Counted from the first letter of the stretch, positions 43,690 through 55,933 are shown. The stretch: 64,000 nucleotides of DNA from Capsaspora owczarzaki ATCC 30864 (GCF_000151315.2 NW_011887300.1:12614-76613), one strand, 5' to 3'. Notes: a model not told the origin generated them from the letters alone. Program-made: numbers and translations.

Positions 43690-46335
43690 ATGGGCAGCGC
43701 ATTCTCCACAGGCCGCGGGTCGGACGCTGGGGACGCCGAGCACTCTGCCGACATTGCCATGCACTCGCGCGACACTGGGGCAGGAGCGACCTCCCCAGCG
43801 GGCGGCGACGCGGCGGCCGTGCTGGGCGACGACGGCGGTCGGCAGCGTGCGGTTGCGTATCGCTACCCTCCGTCCAACGGTAGGGTTGGCGCGCTTCGGG
43901 ATGGGGGTGTGGGGGGGGGGAGGTTTGAGCGAGGAATGAACACAGGCTTTGTGGTTGTGACAGTGAGACAAGGCACTACTGGATATTGTGATCTAGAAGC
44001 TGATGATGATGACCTTACTCACCAAGTTTATGACCCCCCGTTTCTCCTGCTCCCCTTTCTTTGTGTGTGATTTCGCTGATTCGCTGTTTTCAAAAGGCAT
44101 GTACTTTGGGTCGCAGTTCTCGATGGGCGGACAGCGGTTTGCGGCGCTCGAGCCCGAGGCGTACCTGTTTGGCAACCTCAACGACCTCAACTTTCTCACA
44201 ACCAGCCACCTCGGCGCGCTCTACCACCAGCCGCCAGTCAACATGCGCCACACGACCACCATCCGCAGCCACGTCAACCTCCGCAAGGACTCGCTCAAGG
44301 TACAGCGCATCCACACCTTGCTGCAATTTGACTTTTACTGTTGCACATTTACACCAAAAACGACCAGATTTTCCCACGGATTGTTTGCGTCCTGTCAACT
44401 CTGTGCACTCTGAATATCACAACCATACCTCGCTCAAACAACTCACACACACACACACACACACCCAAAAGAATAACTCACACAAAAATTATACCTCGGT
44501 TGGCTCACCTCATGTTGATCGATACTTTGCCTGCAGCTCGTCAAAACGCCGGACGCACAGCCGGGCCGCTACAGCATCGAGTTCATGTTCGACTCGGACT
44601 CGGACTGCTTTGTGACCATCCACCTGTTTGCCAAGGAATTCTGCGACGCAAAGGGCGTTGTCACGTACGGAATGGCTGCGAATTTTTTTACTTTTTTTTT
44701 TTGGTCGTGTTGCTTGGTTTTTCTTTGACTCGACACAACCTCATCAAACTCACTGCGCTTGGCTGGCTCATCCACAGATTCAAGTCAGCCTCGCCGGAAC
44801 ACACGTCTCCTTCATTCTTCTACCCCAAGGGCCTCGACCAGCAGTTTCAGCATTCAGAGTTTGTGATTGATCTGGCCAGTGCCAACCCCGACTTCCTCTC
44901 CCTGAGCGAAGACTATTCCCGCTACCCGCTTGTCGTGCAGCTCGAGGTTCCCAGCCCGCCAGCCACCTTGCCACAAAGCCCCGACAGTGCCCGCGACGCA
45001 TCGACCTCTGCGTCCGCCTCAGCCAGCCAACCCTCCTCCAGCCACGCATCACCCAGCGAGATTCAACGCACCAGCAAAACGCAGTCGCAGGCGACCATTG
45101 CCTCGTTTGACGTTGCGGCGGACGCGACCAACTTTTCCATCAAGCCGCTCAAGCAGAAGGTCGTTGTCGATGGCATTGCCTACATGATGCAAGAAGTGTA
45201 TGGTATTGAGCAAAAAACGAGCAATCAACCTTCAGCTTCGGCGACCAACGAGGAGAGCGCGCTCAGCGGCAACACCGAGTGCGTCGTGTGCATGGCTGAC
45301 TCGCGCGACACTGTTGTTCTCCCGTGTCGTCACTTGTGTCTCTGCAACCCTTGTGCCGAAGTCCTGCGCTATCAATCGAACAAGTGCCCGATTTGCCGAG
45401 CTCGTACGTTCCTGGAATGGTGTGATGCATCTTGAAGCACAATTCATGGCTGACGTCTTTGTTTCCGTGTCGTTCTGTGTGTGTGTGAACGACAGCGTTC
45501 CACTCGCTTTTGCAGATTCGCGTCGCTCAGCTGGTGCCGAATCAACGCCGCGAAGGTGAAGAAGAAACCGAGGTGAGTGAGCTTGCACACGTCGATTTTT
45601 TTGCGGTTTGAGGTTGAGTTATCTCTGTTTTGGTTTTAACTTTTTCACTCTGTTTTGATGATTGTTTGTTTGTTGGTTTATTCATTGCAACAAAAGGACA
45701 TGGAGCTGGTCTCTGGTGTGCGGTTACGCTCAGTTCCGATTGTGGAAGCGCTGGAAGCGTCGACCAGCGGCATGATGATTGACGGCGGTGTCCGCCCTGG
45801 TATTTCAGCCAACTCCATCCCTGCTGCTACTAGCGATTCGACTGCCGCTCCTGCTGCCGCTCCTCCCGTTGTCCCGACCGCCGCCGCCGCTGCTGCTGCT
45901 GCCGTTGCTGCCACTACTACCTCTACTCCCGCTCTTCCCTCACCCAGTGCTGCTAGCAAGTTGCCGGAAACACCACCTCCCACTGCTGCTGTCGTCGCAA
46001 ATGAAGCAGAGCCGGCAGTGCTCATTGTCAGGGTCGACGATTCCAAGAAAGCCACCGAAACCCCCAACTCGCAGCTCGCTTCGCGCGAGAGCCTCGACTC
46101 GGTTGTCGGCGAGTTGACTGTTACCGTGGGAAATGACAGTGAGGCTTCGTTCAGCCACCCACTACAATCCAGTCAGCAGCAGCACGCAGATATGCCACCG
46201 ACACCGCAAACTGCTGCTGCGAGTGCCGAGGACGCAGAGGGCTCGGGCAGCCGAATTCTTGCTTTTGCCTCAAATGCCATGAATCGCTTCAGCCGGCTCT
46301 TCCAAGGCGACGACCACCAAGAGACGTTTGTCTAA
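43690..46335 (+). CDS. Mahogunin (MGRN1/RNF157)-type RING E3 ubiquitin ligase
   Basis: Six exons: 43690-43879, 44097-44299, 44537-44664, 44778-45403, 45496-45572 and 45697-46335 (620 aa, frame closes). It begins MGSAFS, a good N-myristoylation signal, as in mahogunin. The family's substrate-binding region is clear: YRYPPS, YLFGNLNDLNFL, RSHVNLRKDSLK. The RING near residues 340-382 is ECVVCMADSRDTVVLPCRHL to CPICRA, followed by PFHSLLQIRVAQLVPNQ. It should attach ubiquitin to proteins at membranes. The last 200 residues are Ala/Thr/Ser-rich with no domain. A Ser/Ala linker (SASASAS) lies between the substrate region and the RING. Confidence 0.95.
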
Positions 46336-46676
46336 TATCTCGTTGGTTTTTCGTGCCTTCGCGGTCTCTTTGCCTGATTTAGCGTTTCGGTTTGTTTGTC
46401 CCCTACCATTCTGCCTTGTTATTGTTAGTTTGACCTTGTTTTGTTTTTGCTTCTTGTGGTTTTTTTCTCTCTCTTTGCTTCCTTTTGCTGCTCAAACTTT
46501 ATCGTGCCTGCTTGTCCGTTGTTGAAAGAATAATTTGCACAGTTCCTCTACGTTTTGATTGTATTTGCTTGTATTGTTACAAAGAGCGGCAACGATATAC
46601 TGTACGCAGCTCGAACGGTCATATGAAACCACATCAATCGGACGACAAAAAAACAAACCAACAAAGCACCTTCCGC
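46336..46676. other. Convergent 3' ends of RING ligase and ABCG gene
   Basis: 341 bp between two facing stop codons, T-rich, no gene seen. Confidence 0.4.
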
Positions 46677-49600
46677 TCACTGCTGCTTGCGACGATTCCA
46701 AAACACCAGCAGCAGATAGGCGATGAGCCGGAAGCCAACTCCAAGCACACAGAGCATGCCGAGATCGAACGGAACATTGTCCACACGGTATCCGAGGAAA
46801 TCCAGGGAACGCAACACGGGGGCGCGGAAGATGGACTCTTCGTCCGTGTAGGCCTTGGCCTCGGAAATGTAGAGTGCCTCCGCAGCATATCGGGGGAAGG
46901 ACACGTCCCAGATGATGCGCGCGACGCTGTACGAGTCACGAATCTGCGCCAGTCGGGGAGACAAGCCCGAGCACACGGAGAAGGCAAAGACCGCGACCGT
47001 GCCAACAACCATGGAGGACTCGCGAGAAACAATAATCGAGATAATGTAGCCGAGCCCAAATGCGGCGAACTGCGTCATGAAAATAATGACGAGCAAATCA
47101 CCAAAGCTCGTGATGGGTCGCAGCATGGGCGACAGCACCGAAGCAAACGCAAACGACGCGGCAAACATCCAGGGCAGTTCGGCGAGATACTTTGCGACCG
47201 TGTATGCCGCTCGGTTGGTGCCCCAGCTGGCTTCACGCCAGCAGACGGCACGCTCGTCGCCGAAATTGAACACGGCGATAATGATGGACGAGCTGCCGAG
47301 GGCGACAGACAAGAAGAAGGATGACGAGAACAAACCCAGGTTGAAGATTGGGAATGCGCGGCAATAGTGCTGGATGGCGGGAGGGCAAAACTCAGAGACA
47401 AAGTCGGGCAGGGGCGGAAGGTACAAGCGTGTGCCCTGCATAAAGCCAGCGCCCAAAGCCGCGGCGGAGAGAATGTGAATGCCAACAAACAAGATGGTTC
47501 CGGCTGGTGTTCGGAAACGCTGAAGCAGAGCTCGACCGAAAAAGACCCAGAACTGCGTGAGGGCCGAAGGGGAAACGCGCTTTTCAGGCATGCTCTTCTG
47601 GCTTGTCGCTTGAGACGCGTGGTTTTGGGTTGGCGCAGGGACAAGGGCATTGCTGCTTGGGGTGCTGGTGGTGGTGGTGGTGCTGGTGGTGGTGGCGGAA
47701 GGAGTTGCATCGCTCGGCACAACAGACAATCCAGCAGCACTTGCATTTCGATGCATCTCGACCACAAGCGTGTCCACCTGGTCCAAGGCCGCATCGGTCG
47801 AGGCAATCTCCAGCTGGTGCTGGGCAGAGTCGGCCAGGTTTGCCGACAGCCGCTCGAGCATGCCGCCGTTCTGCTTCCACAGTTCGGCCATGTGAGTTGG
47901 GTGGAAGGCGGGGTCGCCCTGGCGCGGAATCTTGCCAGCGAGCACGTCCAAGTAAAAGTCGGCGGGATTGCCCGTGGCCGGGACTGGGAAGCCGATCGAG
48001 CCAAAGTAGCCGGCAATCTCGGACGTGGGTCCGTTGTAGGCAGTAAATCCGCCCTTGCTCAGCATCAGCAGATCATCAAAGAGAGCAAAGACCTCGAAAC
48101 GAGGCTGGTGGATGACGGCAACCACCGTGCGGCCGGCGTTGGCAATGGCCTTCAAGCACTTGACGACTTCCCAAGCGCTGGTCGCGTCCAGGCCGGTGGT
48201 GGGCTCGTCCAACACGAGCAGCGACGGGTTGGCAACCAGTTCCATGGCAATGTTGACACGCTTGCGCTGACCACCCGACACTCCGCGCTTGACTTCATCG
48301 CCGATGCGCGAGTTGCGGACCTCGGCGAGGCCCAAAATGCTAATGACGGCGTCAATGTGTTGGTTGATTTGCGCGTTCGTCCATTCGCGCGGCAGACGAA
48401 GGCGGGCCGAGTGGGTGAGAATCTCGCCCACCGTGAGCATGGTCAGCATGACGTCCTCCTGAGGTGTGTAGCCGGTAATGTTGCGGTAGCGCGAAGGCTC
48501 GGCCTCGACGCCGTTGATGCAGACCTGGCCACCAGCGCGCTTGATTTTGCCCATGACTGCATTGATGAGGGTGGACTTGCCCGCGCCCGAGCCTCCCATG
48601 ATGGCCGTGACGCGATTGGCCCGGAAGGCGCCAGAGACGTTGTTCATGATTGTCTTGCCGGCAGTGACTGCTTGGTCTGTCTGGCGGATTTGCTGCATCA
48701 GCTTGCTCAATCTGGAGCCGGCAGAGGCCTTGCGGATGACGACCTTGATGTCGGAGAAGGTAATGTCCATGCGCGAAGGGAGCGGAGCAAGGACGAGCGC
48801 ACCGCGGCGGTCTTTGCTGGTCGAGTGGAGGTCGCGAGCATACTGGCGGTAGCGCCGGCGCTCGAGCGCGCGCAGGATAAAGTGCAACGCAACAAACACG
48901 GGAGTCAGAATGCCCAGCACCAGCAGGCCAATCACAGGAATGTGATTTTTGGCGCCCTTCGGGCACTGATCGAGCGGGCCGCACTTGATGGGCGAGACGA
49001 TGGCCTCGGGGCAAAAGTAACCCGCCGGGCACTCTTGGGGTGGCTGCATCGGGTCGGGACAAAAGTGGCCGGACGGGCAAAAGACGATCGAGGAGATGTG
49101 GCCATCGTATGTCTGGCAGCTGAGGCCCGGTTTGCAGATGGCGGTGCTGCCGACATGCTGGACGACAGAAGGGTTGGGTGTGCAGTTGGTGTGGCTGAAA
49201 ACGACAGGCGGCTTGCTCCACGCAGGATACGACGAAATCAGGTTGACTGGATCGGAGGTGGTGTAGACGTGCGAAACAGAGTTGTACTCGATGCTCCACA
49301 AATCGACAGAGTAGGGCTGGTTGAGCGAGCCTGCCAGCCCGTCGACCATCTGGGCGGCGAACGGCCCCGTCGGGTTGCACATGACATCAAACAGCGAGAT
49401 GAAACCGTCTGGACTGGCTGACGTGTTTGTGGATGAGGCGTAGCAGACACCGTTGAGGCAGTTCTGGCAGTACGGCAGATCGGGCGTCGTGGTGCAGCTG
49501 GCCTCGATTGCGTTCAAGCACAGGTCGAGCGTTGCCTGACCTGCGGCGGGGATGGCCGCGAGCGCGGATCCAGTCTGCGGTGCGCACAACGGTGCGTTGA

Positions 49601-50135
49601 CTGGATCTGAGCAGTCCGTCTTTGCGACAAAGCAGGGCCACCGCTGGAGCACGACGGTGATCTGGCCAATGGCGAGCGCCGTGTCTGGGTCTGCGAGTTC
49701 CTCTGCACACTCGCGCGCATTGGTGCTCGTGTGGACTGCCTGGTACGCCGTGAAGAGCTGGTCAAAGTCTGTCTGGCAACGGGAGCACGCGCAGTACGGC
49801 CCTGGAGCGAGCGGCGCGCACAGTGCAGCGCTGCCTGTCGCCGATGCATTTGCTGCGGTTGCGAGGCAGTCCCTTGCAGCGAGGTTGGCGAGGTTGAGGT
49901 TGTCGAGCAGCGTTGTGTTGCACGGAGGGGCAGCCGCGTTCGCACCGTTGAGCATCGAGAGCGACAAGAGTACCGCAAGCCCCAGCAGCACGCCTGCGCC
50001 TGTTCCTGTGCTTCGTCTTGATCCTGTTCCTGTTCCTGGTCCTATGCTTGATCCTGTTCCTATGCTTGTTCCTGTTCCTGTTCCTATGCTTGTTCCTGCG
50101 CTTCGTCGTGATCGCGGATGTTCATCGTTCGACAT
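46677..50135 (-). CDS. ABCG24/28-type half-transporter, 1,152 aa, intronless
   Basis: The order is unlike most ABCG proteins and like the plant ABCG24/28 group: a hydrophobic leader (VLLGLAVLLSLSML), a Cys-rich outer domain of about 330 residues ending in CxxGxxC patterns (CPSGHFCPDPMQPPQECPAG), one membrane span near residue 400, then the nucleotide-binding domain. Walker A GGSGAGKST is near 515, signature VSGGQRKR near 615 and Walker B LLVLDEPTTGLD near 643. A C-terminal ABC2 membrane domain of about six spans follows. ATG 50135 is chosen; upstream in-frame sequence is low-complexity. Residues 15-45 are a Gly-Thr-Ser-Ile repeat encoded by a minisatellite. Substrate unknown. Confidence 0.92.
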   Translation of the reverse strand: MSNDEHPRSRRSAGTSIGTGTGTSIGTGSSIGPGTGTGSRRSTGTGAGVLLGLAVLLSLSMLNGANAAAPPCNTTLLDNLNLANLAARDCLATAANASATGSAALCAPLAPGPYCACSRCQTDFDQLFTAYQAVHTSTNARECAEELADPDTALAIGQITVVLQRWPCFVAKTDCSDPVNAPLCAPQTGSALAAIPAAGQATLDLCLNAIEASCTTTPDLPYCQNCLNGVCYASSTNTSASPDGFISLFDVMCNPTGPFAAQMVDGLAGSLNQPYSVDLWSIEYNSVSHVYTTSDPVNLISSYPAWSKPPVVFSHTNCTPNPSVVQHVGSTAICKPGLSCQTYDGHISSIVFCPSGHFCPDPMQPPQECPAGYFCPEAIVSPIKCGPLDQCPKGAKNHIPVIGLLVLGILTPVFVALHFILRALERRRYRQYARDLHSTSKDRRGALVLAPLPSRMDITFSDIKVVIRKASAGSRLSKLMQQIRQTDQAVTAGKTIMNNVSGAFRANRVTAIMGGSGAGKSTLINAVMGKIKRAGGQVCINGVEAEPSRYRNITGYTPQEDVMLTMLTVGEILTHSARLRLPREWTNAQINQHIDAVISILGLAEVRNSRIGDEVKRGVSGGQRKRVNIAMELVANPSLLVLDEPTTGLDATSAWEVVKCLKAIANAGRTVVAVIHQPRFEVFALFDDLLMLSKGGFTAYNGPTSEIAGYFGSIGFPVPATGNPADFYLDVLAGKIPRQGDPAFHPTHMAELWKQNGGMLERLSANLADSAQHQLEIASTDAALDQVDTLVVEMHRNASAAGLSVVPSDATPSATTTSTTTTTSTPSSNALVPAPTQNHASQATSQKSMPEKRVSPSALTQFWVFFGRALLQRFRTPAGTILFVGIHILSAAALGAGFMQGTRLYLPPLPDFVSEFCPPAIQHYCRAFPIFNLGLFSSSFFLSVALGSSSIIIAVFNFGDERAVCWREASWGTNRAAYTVAKYLAELPWMFAASFAFASVLSPMLRPITSFGDLLVIIFMTQFAAFGLGYIISIIVSRESSMVVGTVAVFAFSVCSGLSPRLAQIRDSYSVARIIWDVSFPRYAAEALYISEAKAYTDEESIFRAPVLRSLDFLGYRVDNVPFDLGMLCVLGVGFRLIAYLLLVFWNRRKQQ
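50010..50100. repeat. Minisatellite coding GTGTS/GTGSI repeats
   Basis: GTTCCTGTTCCTATGCTTGT-like units of 6 and 18 bp repeat in the N-terminal coding region of the minus-strand ABCG gene, giving a Gly-Thr-rich stretch that is likely to vary between strains. Confidence 0.7.
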
Positions 50136-51476
50136 GTTTTTGTGGCTTTTGTTTTGTTTTTGTTTTGTTTGTTGTTGTTTTTTGATTGAAAATCGGAATG
50201 GGATTTTTTTTTTTTTTTTTTTGATTTTTGTGATTTTTGTTCTCTTGTTGCGATGCAGAATTGAAAGCAGAAAGAAGAGAAAGAAAGAACAGCCGAAGAA
50301 GAAGAAACAGAAGGATGAGACAGAGAAGAGATGAAGAGATGAAGAAGAAGAAGAGAAGATGAAGAGAAGAGATGAAGAAGATTTGAACTGAACTGAACTG
50401 ACTGAACAATCACACCACACAACAAGAAAAAAGACTGACCACGTCGACAAGCTCAAAAATAAGTACACAAAAGCATCAAACAAAAGCTCAAAGTGAGCAT
50501 AGAAAGTGGTGGTGCTTTGGAGGGGAAATTGAACAGCAAGACACGAGTAGCAAAGTGGAAGAAGGGAAGAGTTGAAGAGTTGAAGAGTTGAAGAGGGAAG
50601 AGGGAAAAATCGGCGGTTTGTCTTTTTCGCATTGACTGAACCCGCCGCCGCTCTCGTCCTTGTTCTCACTCGCTCAATTCCACCACTCTTGAAGTGTTTA
50701 CTTTGAATGACATCTCGAAGGCGCCGACCATTTGGCATCCACTCTCTTCTCTCTCTCTCTCTGTCTCTTTCTCTCTCTATCTCTGGCTCAACTCTCCAAC
50801 AATGCCAGCCGCAGGGCGCTATTTTCATCGCTTGCGGAACGTTCGCTCAAACTGCCGGCGGAACATTGCGCTCGTTTCGTCCGCCCGCTGCTTTTTTCCC
50901 CCCGCGCACGAGCCGGTTTTTGCGGAATTCGACCACGTCGGCAGTCCTCACAAGCAACAACGGAAAGCAAAACGCCTGATGCCTCGGCTGTTGTTCATTC
51001 CAACCATTCTGCATTTGCGCTGTGTTTTGAACCTGAAACTCCTTGTTTTCCCTCTCGTTCCACTTTGTCCACTTCCTTCCGCCTCCCATTTGCTTGACTC
51101 GGTCATCATTCTCTTTTTGATGATGATGATGATGATGATGTTGCATTCGCTCCCCAAAATCAGCTCGTTTTGTGGTTTTTTTAGTCTTCATTTTGTATTC
51201 TGATTCAGATTGTTAGTATTGTTGTTACTTTGTAGTGTTGTTTTCATTTCTTCACCGCAAAGCCAAACAACAGTCGTTTCCAGCCCTTCTTTACTCACTC
51301 ACTCACTCACTCCAACTCTTGAATCAGACTCTCTCAGATAACCCCCCTCCCCTCGTTTTGTGACAGAGCCAATCGCCAGTAGTTGCTGTCTCGCCCAAAT
51401 TCGTAGTCAAAACAAACAAAAACCTGAAGTCGAGATACACGGCCTGCCCCTGCCCCTGCCTGAAAACTGACACGAC
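50136..51476. promoter_or_regulatory. Shared upstream region of the ABCG pair
   Basis: 1.34 kb between divergent paralogues. GA-rich tracts lie on the left (50262-50380) and on the right a TCTC tract (50749-50786) and an ATG trinucleotide tract (51118-51140). Open frames here lack domain resemblance, so I read it as promoter and leader DNA for both genes. Confidence 0.45.
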
Positions 51477-54400
51477 ATGATGGCATCACCACGCACGACG
51501 CTGATGATGCTCGTCGCTGCGGTGACCGCGGCGATGCTGACGACCACGGCGATGGGCGACCCGGTCTGCCCGCCGCTCGACCCAAACCTCTTCTACTCGT
51601 GGAGCGGCTACGTGACGAGTCCCCCGACAGGCACCGTCTGCAGACCAGCAGTGCTCCCGACGAACGAGGTCTGCAGAATGTGCCAGCAGGTCCAGGTCCC
51701 CGTCGCGTTCTGCCCGCCTGGCTACACGCCTGCGCGCGACGAGCGCTACCCAAGCTGCCTGCTCTGCCCAGCTGGCTACTACTGCAAGGCAACCGGTGAC
51801 ACGTACCCGGTCGTATGCCCAAGTGGCCACTATTGCCCGGCAGGATCCACGTACGCTCGCGCGTGCTACTCGACCTCCGTCTGCCCCGAAGGATCGGAAA
51901 AGCAGGCCTTTTTGGGCGGATTTCTCGGGATGGCGCTCGTTCTCATCGTGCTCGCCGTCATCATGCACTGGCTCAACGCGCGGCAGCGAAAGCGCGCAGT
52001 CAAGTCGCTGCCAGTCACGTCGACCGCCACCATGCTGCCCAGACTCGGCAGCACCACGGCTCAGACCAATCCTGCTCTTGCTCTTGTCCAGTCTCGCGCT
52101 CCGCCTTCTGCTCCCAACTCGAACAGCACTGTTCGCGAAACCGACGACCTCGCGCTCGCAGCCGTCACGGACGAGCTCGCGAAAGGCGCCATCGGCATGA
52201 CCGTCTTCAACGCGAAAGCCGATGATGCCGAGCGTCAATCCATCGATGCCGATGCAGCGGACGCTGGACGAGACTCGTACTCTGTTGCCGTCCGTCCCTC
52301 CAGAACGCGCACCATCACCGCCACGACCACCGGCTCCGAGCAGCAGCAACAGCAGCAGCAACAACGACAGCCGGCGTTCGCTTCGGCCGCCAAGATCGAC
52401 ATTCGCTTTGACAAGCTTGGCTTGACCATCCGCCGAAAGTCTGGCATCATTCGACGCAAAGTCACCGAGCAAGTCATTCTGCGCGAGGTCTCTGGCGAGT
52501 TCCTGCATGGTCGACTCACCGCCATCATGGGTCCTTCCGGTGCGGGAAAGACCAGCTTGCTGAACGTTCTGTGCGGCAAGGCCAAGCGAACCTCTGGCCA
52601 CCTGTACATTAACGGACAGAAAGGCGAGATTGAGCAGTACAAGAAGGTCATGGGCTTTGTTCCTCAGGACGACATTATGCTGCGCGAGCTCACTGTCGAA
52701 GAGCTGCTCACCCACAGCGCGCGCGTTCGTTTGCCCGCCGAGCTCTCCCGCGCCGAGATTGCCCGTCGCGTGGACGGTGTCATTGCTACTCTCGGCTTGA
52801 CAGAGGTCCGTCAATCGCGCATTGGCGACGAGCTACGCCGCGGCGTCTCTGGCGGTCAGCGCAAGCGCGTGAACATTGGCATGGAGCTTGTCGCCGAAAC
52901 GGCGTGCATCTTCCTTGACGAGCCCACCTCCGGCTTGGACAGCTCGAGCGCCGAGGAGGTGACCTCTGCACTCCAGACAATTGCGGCCTCTGGCATCAAC
53001 GTCATTGCCGTCATCCACCAGCCCCGCGTCGAAATTTTCAACATGTTCCACTCAATCATGCTCTTGGCGAAGGGAGGCATGGTGGCCTACCACGGCCCGA
53101 CTGCCGGCGCGCTCGGCTACTTCCACGAAATTGGCTTTGCGGCCGTTGGCAACACGTCCGCGCCAGACTATCTGATGGATGTCTTGTCGGGCCATGTTTC
53201 CCGCCGTGCCGTTGGAGGAGCAACAACGACTGCTGATGACCAGCAGCTGTCTGTCGCTCCAGAGGACCTGCACAAGGAATGGCAAAAGCGCGAGCCTGAA
53301 GTTACAGCCCCGGTGCTGTCCGAGCGGTCGAGCTCCTTTTCGCGAGTTCGGTCTCTCTCCAAGCTGCTCAAATGGAACGAGCCCATCCACCGCACGACGG
53401 CCGCCTTCCCAACGCAGCTCGTTCTTTTTGCCTACCGGTCCATCCTCCAGACCCGGCATGCCGTTGGACGGTTCCTGCTGGACAACTTCCTCTTTGCCTT
53501 CACTGGCGTCTACATTGGTCTCAGCTTTTTGGATCCCAAGTACGTGCTGCCCATCCCCACGGCGGTCAGCAACTATTGTCCCAACACCCTGTCCCAGCTC
53601 GTGAATGGTTTGGTGTCTGCAACCCCGCAAGGCGGGGAGAACTTTCGCAACTGGTGCTCCAACTGCTCGCCCTCCGAAGAAAACATTGGTCTCATGGGCA
53701 TTTACATGTGCATGGGCATCGGTGTCATGGCCACAGCAGTGAGCGTGCGCACGTTTGGTGATGAGCGGATTGTGTACTGGCGCGATGGTGAGTGTCGCTT
53801 GTGATTTGCTTTTCGTGGGAATCCCATTGAAGCTCATTGTTTTTTTGGTTTTTGGGTTTTGTTTTTTGTTGCTTGTCAGCTTCGTCCGGTATCAACACAT
53901 TGGCCTACTTTATTGGCAAGTGTGTCGTGGACTTTGCCAAGTTTCTGTTCTTCACCTGGAGCTTTTTGGCGACCTTCATGCTGGTTGCGGCGCCTTTCGG
54001 ATCCTTCAACGGCTACTTCCAAGTTGTCCTGGCTGTGATTTGGTGCATGTCGTCGCTTGGATACATAACATCGATAGTCCTTTCGCGGCAAAACTCTGGT
54101 TTCACGGCTGTCATGCTGGGCATCATTTGGTCTCTGACAACCGGCTTTGTCTTTTCCACAGAAAAGGTATGCTAGGTTTTGTTTCTTGCTGGCCTTTTTG
54201 CTTCCATGATGGTGGTCGCTGATGAGTTTTCCATTGTTCTGTTGCTTTTTTTTTCTTTTTTTTTTGCGTCAGCTTGGATTCTTTGGCATCATTTCCTTCC
54301 CTCGCTGGTTTGGCGAAGCCGTGTTTGCGGTGGAAACGGCTGACATATCCTCTGGACCACACTCTGTCATTAACACGGTGGTGCTTGCCGGCGGCCAGGC

Positions 54401-54575
54401 ATTCCCCGTGCAGCAGGCGTACGGCTCTGGTCTTGAGCAGTTTGCCGATCTCCGATATGGCTACACGCTTGGCCGCCTGTCCACCAATGTCCTCATGATG
54501 TTTGTCCTTGGAGCTGCGCTTCGTGTCATTGCCTATGCTCTGCTGCGGTTGACCAACCGTCGCAAGCAGCGTTGA
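51477..54575 (+). CDS. ABCG24/28-type half-transporter, 966 aa
   Basis: Three exons: 51477-53787, 53880-54166 and 54273-54575. The layout is the same as in its divergent neighbour but shorter: signal peptide (LMMLVAAVTAAMLTTTAMG), a small Cys-rich outer domain (CPAGYYCKATGD, CPSGHYCPAGSTY), a membrane span near residues 145-168, and a linker with a Gln run. Walker A is GPSGAGKTS near 351, signature VSGGQRKR near 457 and Walker B CIFLDEPTSGLD near 477. The six-span membrane domain ends in NRRKQR. The last residues of the two proteins are alike (NRRKQQ and NRRKQR), supporting common descent. It probably dimerises, possibly with its neighbour. Substrate unknown. Confidence 0.93.
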
Positions 54576-54765
54576 GTTTGTTTAGTTGGTTTGCGTTTTG
54601 TTTTATTTTCCCCCCGAGTCGTTTAGGTTTTGCTATTGTACGCTGTGTGCAAAAACGCCAGTCTGCAGTAGCCATTGTGTTTATTATATGCGTTCCAAAG
54701 TTCAGCCTCTCTTCCCATTTTTGTTGTTTTGTTGACAGTTCAGTCTCAGAAACGCAGCGCGAACA

Positions 54766-55933
54766 ATGTTTAACGGACCGATTCGAGGCGGCTGTCGCGG
54801 CGGCAAAGACCAGTTCAAATGGGACGACATTAAGAATGCCAAAGACAAGGAAGCTTATCTCGGTATGGCTTTGAAAGGGGGCGACTTTCTTGCAGTGAGG
54901 TTGATGGGGAATGACTTGAGCGTTCAATGGGCTTTTGCATTGACGATAGGCAATTCGCTGATGGCGCCGTCGGGTCGCTGGGCCAAGAACCGCGATTTCA
55001 ACTGGTAATGCGACTTGTGTGATGGATGATAGGGAATGCCTCTGGCTCGTCGTGCATCAAGCGTCTGGAGACGGACGCTTTTGAGGCTCGAAACACGACA
55101 CTGAAACGACGTTTTTGCATGTAGGTACACGAAGGCAGGCACGGCAGCTGCGCCTGGGTCTGCAGAGGCATCTGCGGCTGCACGCGAGGAGATTGCGCGC
55201 ATCAAGGCACAGGAGGCCGAGGCGCTGGCGAGCGTCCTTGGCATCAAGACAGTCATTCCGGAGGGAAAGGTAAAAGCTGAGCCGGTCTTCTGAGATTCAG
55301 TGTCAAGCAGAGATTGGAAGGACTTTGAAAAAGCAAGTGCTGTTGCTTTTGTTGGGGAGGAAATTGGGATTGAATGGCGACGACGGCGACGAGTAGTTAT
55401 GAAGCGGGGCGATTTCAACTCACTCCTACACTTTGTACACTTTTTCGTTCGCTGGTTCTTCACCCTGCTCAAAGTCCATTCTGGACGTCATTGCAATGCA
55501 TGCACCCGTGGTTGCGCCTGCACCACCAAGCACAAAAACCGACAAAAACGGTGCTCACAGCAAGTCAAAATCCAGCCGACGCCGCTCGCGTTCGCCATCC
55601 CGATCGCCCCGACGGAGCGATTCTCATCAAAGCTCGCATCATCATCATCATCATCATCATCATCGCCGCTCGTCGCGATCTCGGTCTCCTCCGCGGCACC
55701 GCTCCAGGTCCCCCGAACGTCGTCACCGCTCCTCGTCACATCGCTCACGGTCGCGGTCACCGTCTCCACGACGCAGACGCCGCTCACGATCGCGCTCTCC
55801 AACAAGGCGCGAGCATCGCCATTCCCACCACGACAAACATGCGTCCCGTGATGGGCCGCGGCCACCATCGTCCGACCGAAATGACGATCGCTCTCGGAAT
55901 CGCTCACGCACTCCATCCCCAGCAAGGCGGTAA
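54766..55933 (+). CDS. MMTAG2-like protein with Arg-Ser/His tail
   Basis: Four exons: 54766-54862, 54950-55004, 55125-55269 and 55475-55933 (251 aa). The N-terminus [20 protein letters not shown] and the segment [21 protein letters not shown] are diagnostic of the family of human C1orf35/MMTAG2, a nuclear protein of unsettled function. The last exon encodes an SR-type tail ([13 protein letters not shown] and similar) with a run of 9 His from a CAT tract, pointing to nuclear speckles or splicing. If the third intron were retained, the protein would end VKAEPVF after 18 fewer kb-scale features but without the tail; both forms are possible because the retained frame stops at 55293. Confidence 0.82.

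Noticed and set aside
47367-49421. 684-residue open frame on the plus strand
   Set aside because: Antisense shadow of the ABCG nucleotide-binding region; high GC keeps it open, and it has no motif of its own.
51486-52814. 442-residue open frame on the minus strand
   Set aside because: Antisense of the second ABCG gene, no independent domain.
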